10,444 nucleotides of DNA from assembly GCA_023150215.1 (NCBI GenBank), contig JAKLLJ010000097.1, positions 1 through 10,444 of the forward strand. The letters run 5' to 3'. A model generated the notes under the pieces. That model was not told the origin of the DNA and did not search any database. It saw nothing but the letters and a program-made list of their open reading frames with translations. A program made the position numbers and the translations under genes. The DNA comes from Thauera sp. GTDB taxonomy: Bacteria; Pseudomonadota; Gammaproteobacteria; Burkholderiales; Rhodocyclaceae. Positions 6,402 through 10,444 of the stretch are shown piece by piece; the first letter of the stretch is position 1; the number at the start of each line of letters is the position of its first letter.

Positions 6402-8387
6402 TTACGCCGCGCGCTTGCCGGCTTGCGGCGCAAAGGTCTTCACTTCCTCGATGCGCAGGTCGGCCGAGACCTTGCCGGTGCGCCCGTCCTCGTACTTGAC
6501 CTGGGTCTCGATGAACTGGGTCTTGCGCCCCTCGAACATCGCCTCGATCAGCACGCCGTACTTCTCGGCGATGAAGTTGCGCCGCACCTTGCGCGTGCGG
6601 GTGAGCTCGCCGTCGTCGGCATCGAGCTCCTTGTGCAGGATCAGGAAGCGCTTGATCTGCGAGCCGCTCATGTTGGGGTCGGTGGCCAGGTCAGCGTTGA
6701 CCTTCTCCACGCAATCGCGGACCAGCTCGTACACCGCCGACTGCTGGGCGAGGTCGGTGTAGCCCGAATAGGCCATGCCCTTCTTCTCGGCCCAGTTGCC
6801 CACCGCCTCGAGGTCGATGTTGATGAAGGCGGTGGCGAACTCCTTGCCGGCACCGAAGGTCACCGCCTCCTTGATGTGCTGGAAGAACTTGAGCTTGTTC
6901 TCGATGTAGTTGGGCGCGAACATCGTGCCATCGGCCATCTTGCCCACGTCCTTGGCGCGATCGATGATCTTCAGGTGGCCGTCGGCGTCGAAGAAGCCCG
7001 CATCCCCGGTCATGAAATAGCCCTCGGCGTCGATCGACTCGGCGGTGGCGTCCGGGCGCTTGTAGTAGGCCTTGAGCAGCATCGGACCCTTGACCAGGAT
7101 CTCGCCGTTGTCGGCGAGCTTGACCTCGACGAAGGGCGCCGGCTTGCCCACCGAGTCGAGCTTGATCTCGCCGTCGGGCTGCAGGCAGACGTAGGCGCAG
7201 GTCTCGGTCTGGCCGTAGAGCTGCTTGAGGTTGATGCCGATCGAGCGGTAGAAGCGGAACAGGTCCGGGCCGATCGCCGCGCCGGCGGTGTAGGCCACGC
7301 GGATCCGGCTCATGCCGAGCACGTTCTTCAACGGCCCATACACCAGCAGGTTTCCGAGCCAGTACTGGAAGCGATCGCCCCCCGAGACCGGCTTGCCGTC
7401 GAGGATATCGGCGCCGCAGCGGCGGGCCACGTCCATGAAGTGGTGGAAGATCTTGCGCTTGAGGCTGCCGGCGTCCTCCATGCGGATCATCACCTGGGTG
7501 AGCAGGTTCTCGAACACGCGCGGCGGCGCGAAGTAATAGGTGGGGCCGATCTCGCGCAGATCGTTCATCACCGTCTCGCCCGACTCCGGGCAGTTGATCG
7601 TGAAGCCCGCCACCGTGGCCTGCGCGAACGAGAACAGGTGGTCGCCCACCCAGGCCATCGGCAGATAGGACAGGATGTCCTCCTTGTCGGTGAGCTTGTC
7701 GAACTGGATCGCGCCGCGCGCCGCGGCGATGAAGGCGCCGTGGGTCTGGCACACCCCCTTCGGCTTGCCGGTGGTTCCGGAGGTGTACAGCATGATCGAG
7801 ATGTCGTCGGAGGCGCCCTTGTCGATCTCGCTGTCGAGGAAGTCGGGCTGGTTGCGATCGTGGATCCGCCCCATCTCCTGCAGCTCGTCCAAACCCATCA
7901 GCAGGGTCTGTGTGTAGTGGCGCATGCCGCGGGGATCGTCGTAGATCACATGTTCGAGCATCGGCGCCTCGGGCTGGATCTCGACCATCTTGTCCACCTG
8001 TTCCTGGTCCTCGACCACGGCGAACTTGATCTCGGCGTCCTGCAGCACGTACACCATCTCCTGGGCCACCGCATCCTGATACATCATCACCGGGATGCCG
8101 CCCAGGCACTGGCAGGCCGCCACCGACCAGTACAGCCGCGGGCGGTTGTCGCCCACCACCGCGAGGCGGTCGCCGCGCTTGAAGCCCAGCTGCGCCAGCC
8201 CGCAGGCGATGGCGCGCACATTCTCGGCCACCTGCGCCCAGGTGTAGGTCTGCCAGATGCCGTAGGCCTTCTCGCGCATCGCCGGCTGCTGCGGGCGCGC
8301 CTTGGCGTGGTGCATCAGCCAGCGCGGAAAGGTATCCGGCCCCGCCGCGGCCTGCCCGTGGTCGGACGCGCTCGTGCGTGTGTCCAT
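6402..8387 (-). CDS. AMP-forming long-chain-type acyl-CoA synthetase
   Basis: Activates a carboxylic acid with ATP and CoA to the acyl-CoA thioester through an acyl-adenylate. It has 661 residues, the usual size for the long-chain/bubblegum-like branch of the AMP-binding family, and no signal peptide, so it is cytoplasmic or membrane-associated. Motifs in order: ATP loop YTSGTTGKPKG (201-211), YLPMAWVGDH (241-250), YYFAPPRVFENL (284-295), acceptor/adenine motif YGQTET (391-396), GYFMTGDAG (456-464), hinge DRAKDVGKMADG (477-488) and a C-terminal LTRTRKVRR (595-603) where Lys600 is the likely thioesterification lysine. The ATG at 8387 has a strong AGGAGGA site at 7 nt. It is the first gene of the minus-strand set, directly coupled to livG, so the imported compound is probably its substrate. 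Chain length or aromatic nature of the substrate cannot be told from motifs alone. Confidence 0.93.
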   Translation of the reverse strand: MDTRTSASDHGQAAAGPDTFPRWLMHHAKARPQQPAMREKAYGIWQTYTWAQVAENVRAIACGLAQLGFKRGDRLAVVGDNRPRLYWSVAACQCLGGIPVMMYQDAVAQEMVYVLQDAEIKFAVVEDQEQVDKMVEIQPEAPMLEHVIYDDPRGMRHYTQTLLMGLDELQEMGRIHDRNQPDFLDSEIDKGASDDISIMLYTSGTTGKPKGVCQTHGAFIAAARGAIQFDKLTDKEDILSYLPMAWVGDHLFSFAQATVAGFTINCPESGETVMNDLREIGPTYYFAPPRVFENLLTQVMIRMEDAGSLKRKIFHHFMDVARRCGADILDGKPVSGGDRFQYWLGNLLVYGPLKNVLGMSRIRVAYTAGAAIGPDLFRFYRSIGINLKQLYGQTETCAYVCLQPDGEIKLDSVGKPAPFVEVKLADNGEILVKGPMLLKAYYKRPDATAESIDAEGYFMTGDAGFFDADGHLKIIDRAKDVGKMADGTMFAPNYIENKLKFFQHIKEAVTFGAGKEFATAFINIDLEAVGNWAEKKGMAYSGYTDLAQQSAVYELVRDCVEKVNADLATDPNMSGSQIKRFLILHKELDADDGELTRTRKVRRNFIAEKYGVLIEAMFEGRKTQFIETQVKYEDGRTGKVSADLRIEEVKTFAPQAGKRAA

Positions 8388-8394
8388 GCCACAC

Positions 8395-8401
8395 TCCTCC
8401 T
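8395..8401 (-). promoter_or_regulatory. Strong Shine-Dalgarno of the acyl-CoA synthetase gene
   Basis: AGGAGGA on the minus strand, 7 nt before the ATG at 8387. It supports that start and marks the 5' end of the operon's coding part. Confidence 0.85.
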
Positions 8402-8463
8402 TTGGTCTTGTCCTGTCTGTCTCGGCACCCGGGCCATGGGTTTGTTTTATGAGAGCCCGGGCG

Positions 8464-8481
8464 GGACGCGATCACGCGTCC
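8464..8481. promoter_or_regulatory. 18-bp inverted repeat upstream of the acyl-CoA synthetase gene
   Basis: Perfect 7-bp arms GGACGCG and CGCGTCC around ATCA. It lies 77-94 bp before the acyl-CoA synthetase ATG. It could be an operator or a leader hairpin; no U-run follows it on either strand, so a terminator is unlikely. No known regulator is assigned. Confidence 0.4.
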
Positions 8482-8515
8482 GATCCAGTTCAGGCTGGAG
8501 TGTCGCAAGCCACCT

Positions 8516-8535
8516 TTGCGCAACTGTTTGCGCAA
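8516..8535. promoter_or_regulatory. Twin TTGCGCAA palindromes, candidate operator
   Basis: Two identical self-complementary octamers, TTGCGCAA at 8516-8523 and 8528-8535, have centres 12 bp apart; a related TTGCAA lies at 8548-8553. They stand about 130-150 bp upstream of the acyl-CoA synthetase ATG in a divergent spacer. The arrangement suggests side-by-side binding of a dimeric regulator. No regulator gene is in the window, and I cannot name the protein. Confidence 0.5.
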
Positions 8536-8603
8536 TGTACTGAATTGTTGCAAGCCCAGCCGGCACACCCCCCGGCCACACCCCTCGCGCCGAGAATGTC
8601 TTC

Positions 8604-8694
8604 TGTAGGAGCGGCGGCAGCCGCGAACACCCGCGCCACGGCTGCCCCCCAACACGCCCCACCCTCACCCTTCGCGCCTGCCGGCGCTCCTACA
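8604..8694. repeat. REPIN-like pair of inverted REP sequences
   Basis: A 24-base REP-type unit at 8604-8627 reads TGTAGGA, stem GCGGC, loop GGCA, stem GCCGC, then GAA. An inverted copy lies at 8671-8694, separated by 43 bases. Read in the same sense, the second copy is TGTAGGA, GCGCC, GGCA, GGCGC, GAA. Only two of 24 positions differ, and they pair with each other in the stem (G-C swapped to C-G), so both hairpins stay intact. The TGTAGGAGCG start resembles REPs known in Pseudomonas and relatives, which are moved by RAYT (REP-associated tyrosine) transposases. No such gene is in the window. Confidence 0.8.
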
Positions 8695-8818
8695 GGAAAG
8701 CCAGCCGCGCGGCGGGGTTGCCACGGTCGCGCCGCTATTGGCCCGGTTCGCGCTAGACTCGCGCGTGGCCGCTTGCCACGATCGGGCCCTCGGCGCCCCC
8801 CACTTGGAAACGCTCGCG

Positions 8819-9898
8819 ATGGAACGCAAGGACTTCACCAAACCCGTCCATGTCACCACCTGGATGGCCGTCTTTCTCGCCCTCGTCGCCGCCCTCGCCG
8901 CGGTGCTGGTGCCTCAGCTCAAGCACGCCTTCGTCGCCAACGCGGCCTTCAACGGCGTGATCCTGTTCGTGCTCGCGGTCGGCATCGCGGTCAACCTGCG
9001 CCAGGTATGGCGCCTGCAGCGCGAAGTGCTGTGGATCGAGGAGTTCCAGCAGGCCGACGGCGGCCCCTCGCCGACCGGGCTGTCGCCGGTGCTGCTGGCG
9101 TCGATGGCGCGCGTGCTGTCCAACCGCCGCCGCGGCCAGGCCCACCTGTCGCCGGCCTCCACCCGCTCCATCCTCGACGGCGTGCAGATCCGCCTCGAAG
9201 AGCAGCGCGACCTGTCGCGCTACCTCATCGGCCTGCTGATCTTCCTCGGCCTGCTCGGCACCTTCTGGGGCCTGCTCGCCACCATCCGCTCGATCGGCGA
9301 GATCATCGGCAACCTCAGCGTGGGCAGCGACCCGGTGGCCATGTTCGAAGCCCTCAAGGCCAAGCTCGACGCCCCCCTCGGCGGCATGGCGACCAGCTTC
9401 TCGACCTCGCTGTTCGGGCTCGCCGGCTCGCTGGTAGTCGGTTTCCTCGACCTCCAGTCCGGCCATGCGCAGAACCGCTTCTACAACGAACTCGAGGAAT
9501 GGCTGTCGCACATGACACGCCTGCCTGCAGGCGTTGGCGCCGAGGGCGAAGGCAACGTGCCCGCCTATGTCCAGGCCCTGCTCGAACAGACCGCCGAGAG
9601 CATCGAGCGCATGCAGCGCTCGGCCGCCGAATCCGAACGCGAGCGCCGCGCCACCGCCGAGCACCTCGGCGAGCTCAACACCCAGCTCACCCGCCTGGCC
9701 GACCTCATCGGCCGCGAATCACGCGACCTCTCGGCGCTGTCCTCCACCCAGGACGACCTGCGCGGCCTGCTGCGCCAGCTCGCCCAGCAGCCCCCCCAGG
9801 GCGCGCAATTCACCGAAGACCTGCGCGCCGAGCTGCGCCTCCTGTCGCGCACCATCGGCGCCGCGCTCGGCGGCCAGGCCGGCCACAAGGCGGAGTGA
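8819..9898 (+). CDS. MotA/TolQ/ExbB-type membrane protein with cytoplasmic tail
   Basis: Likely ion-channel (stator-type) subunit in the inner membrane, 359 residues. Four hydrophobic segments lie at about 14-34, 43-61, 134-157 and 189-210. The last two form the MotA/ExbB core: GLLIFLGLLGTFWGLLATI (138-156) and PLGGMATSFSTSLFGLAGSLVVGFL (186-210). Between helices 2 and 3 is a cytoplasmic loop of about 70 residues. After helix 4 comes a tail of about 150 residues rich in Glu, Arg, Ala and Leu (about 250-320), probably coiled coil. The start is taken at ATG 8819 (GGAAACG about 9 nt upstream); an in-frame TTG at 8738 would add 27 unremarkable residues. It overlaps nothing on the left and is followed after 3 bases by its MotB-like partner. 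It is not flagellar MotA: the length and helix spacing differ, and no flagellar genes are near. Confidence 0.85.
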   Translation: MERKDFTKPVHVTTWMAVFLALVAALAAVLVPQLKHAFVANAAFNGVILFVLAVGIAVNLRQVWRLQREVLWIEEFQQADGGPSPTGLSPVLLASMARVLSNRRRGQAHLSPASTRSILDGVQIRLEEQRDLSRYLIGLLIFLGLLGTFWGLLATIRSIGEIIGNLSVGSDPVAMFEALKAKLDAPLGGMATSFSTSLFGLAGSLVVGFLDLQSGHAQNRFYNELEEWLSHMTRLPAGVGAEGEGNVPAYVQALLEQTAESIERMQRSAAESERERRATAEHLGELNTQLTRLADLIGRESRDLSALSSTQDDLRGLLRQLAQQPPQGAQFTEDLRAELRLLSRTIGAALGGQAGHKAE

Positions 9899-9901
9899 GC
9901 C

Positions 9902-10444
9902 ATGGCCCGCCTCTCCCGCCGCCGCCCGCTCGACTTCTGGCCCGGATTCGTCGACGCCCTCGCCTCGCTGCTGATGGTGATGGTGTTCGTGATCCTGATC
10001 TTCGTGATCGGGCAATTCGTGCTGGCCGACGCGGTCAGCGGTCGCGACCGCGCGCTCGCCCAGCTCAACGCCGAACTCGCCGCGCTCGCCCAGACCCTGA
10101 GCCTGACCCAGACCGCGCGCGACACCGCCGAGCGCAAGGTCGGTGAGCTCTCCGCCTCGCTCGTCAGCTCCGAGCGCGAACGCGAAGCGCTCGGCAACGA
10201 GATCCTCGCCGCCCGCGACGAGCTCCACGCCGCCCAGGACGAAGCCAAGAGCCGGCGCGAAGAAGCCGCCCGCCTCACCACCGACATCGCCGCGCTGCAG
10301 CGCCTGAAGGCCGAACTCGAAGCCGAGGCCGCCCGCCTCGCGAGCGCGCTCGACGATTCCGAGCGCGGACTCAAGGAACACAAGGAGATGTCCGCCGCCG
10401 CCATCGCCCAGGTCGAACTGCTCAACCGGCAGCTTGCCGCGGTG
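9902..10444 (+). CDS. MotB-like stator partner with long coiled coil, C-terminus off the window
   Basis: Partner of the MotA-like protein just upstream; 181 residues are visible. A short basic cytoplasmic N-terminus (MARLSRRRPL) leads into DFWPGFVDALASLLMVMVF and a single membrane helix (about 17-40). Asp18 in GFVDAL sits where MotB, TolR and ExbD carry the Asp essential for proton passage. From about residue 45 to the edge the sequence is a periplasmic heptad-rich coiled coil (for example ALAQLNAELAALAQTL and LKAELEAEAARLASAL). An OmpA-like peptidoglycan-binding domain is expected beyond the edge but is not seen. The ATG at 9902 is preceded by GGAG overlapping the upstream stop codon, so translation is probably coupled. 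Confidence 0.85.
   Translation, partial: MARLSRRRPLDFWPGFVDALASLLMVMVFVILIFVIGQFVLADAVSGRDRALAQLNAELAALAQTLSLTQTARDTAERKVGELSASLVSSEREREALGNEILAARDELHAAQDEAKSRREEAARLTTDIAALQRLKAELEAEAARLASALDDSERGLKEHKEMSAAAIAQVELLNRQLAAV

Larger units (their letters stand above)
8388..8818. other. Divergent intergenic region (431 bases)
   Basis: It separates the minus-strand transport/activation operon from the plus-strand stator-like pair and must contain promoters for both. From left to right it holds a CCCGGGC/GCCCGGG inverted repeat (8428-8461), an 18-bp dyad (8464-8481), a smaller TCCAG/CTGGA dyad (8484-8499), twin TTGCGCAA palindromes (8516-8535) and a REPIN-like element (8604-8694). I found no convincing sigma-70 or sigma-54 promoter. 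Weak candidates are CATAAA on the minus strand near 8446-8451 and TAGACT on the plus strand at 8754-8759, neither with a good -35. No gene is supported here on either strand. Confidence 0.7.

Noticed and set aside
3339..8543. A 1734-codon open frame on the plus strand, antisense to six genes
   Set aside because: Its translation is a low-complexity His/Ala/Glu/Arg/Asp-rich string with no domain. It runs antisense to well-supported genes and is what strong third-position GC bias produces on the opposite strand.
8738..8818. Upstream TTG start for the MotA-like gene
   Set aside because: It adds 27 residues with no membrane or family signal; ATG 8819 is closer to the first helix and has a ribosome-site-like GGAA.
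8302..10146. A 614-codon plus-strand frame overlapping the MotA-like gene
   Set aside because: Arg/Pro/Ala-rich shadow translation without domains; the frame of the MotA-like and MotB-like genes has clear membrane helices and family motifs.
8819..10444. Calling the plus-strand pair a Zorya defence system
   Set aside because: Only the general MotA-like/MotB-like plan is shared. No ZorC, ZorD or ZorE gene is visible, the tail is short compared with ZorA, and the second gene is incomplete.

Overview
The window reads as a chromosomal segment of a high-GC (roughly two-thirds G+C by eye) Gram-negative bacterium. A betaproteobacterium of the Azoarcus/Thauera/Aromatoleum type (Rhodocyclales) is my best guess. 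The guess rests on base composition, gene content (Liv-type importer beside two acyl-CoA ligases) and a REP-type repeat; it is inference, not a database match.

Minus strand, about 8387 down to 1: one tightly packed gene set. In transcription order it holds a large AMP-forming acyl-CoA synthetase (8387-6402), livG (6389-5565), livH (5552-4623), livM (4607-3531), a periplasmic substrate-binding protein of the livK type (3481-2150), livF (2084-1269) and a PaaK-like adenylate-forming enzyme (1206 to the left edge, lacking only its last residues). The first four genes are separated by 12-15 bases, with Shine-Dalgarno sequences in or overlapping the gaps. livK has its own near-perfect Shine-Dalgarno. 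A strong GC hairpin followed by U4 separates livK from livF. The likely logic is uptake of an organic acid through an ABC importer (K binds, H and M form the pore, G and F hydrolyse ATP) followed by activation to a CoA thioester. The substrate cannot be read from the sequence; 'branched-chain amino acid' would be only a family label.

Intergenic region 8388-8818: this divergent spacer must hold the promoters for both sides. It carries two identical TTGCGCAA palindromes 12 bp apart, an 18-bp inverted repeat, a second inverted repeat, and a 91-bp pair of inverted REP sequences (a REPIN-like element) whose two hairpins differ by one compensatory base-pair swap.

Plus strand, 8819 to the right edge: a two-gene set for a MotA/TolQ/ExbB-type membrane protein with a cytoplasmic coiled-coil tail, and a MotB-like partner. 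The partner has the membrane-embedded Asp and a long periplasmic coiled coil, and is cut by the window end. Together they look like an ion-driven stator-type complex of unknown output.

No tRNA, rRNA, CRISPR array, insertion sequence or phage gene was seen. Most points of interest are regulatory or structural: the intergenic elements, the livK-livF hairpin, a composition break inside livK, and a PaaK-like enzyme with a non-canonical ATP-binding loop.
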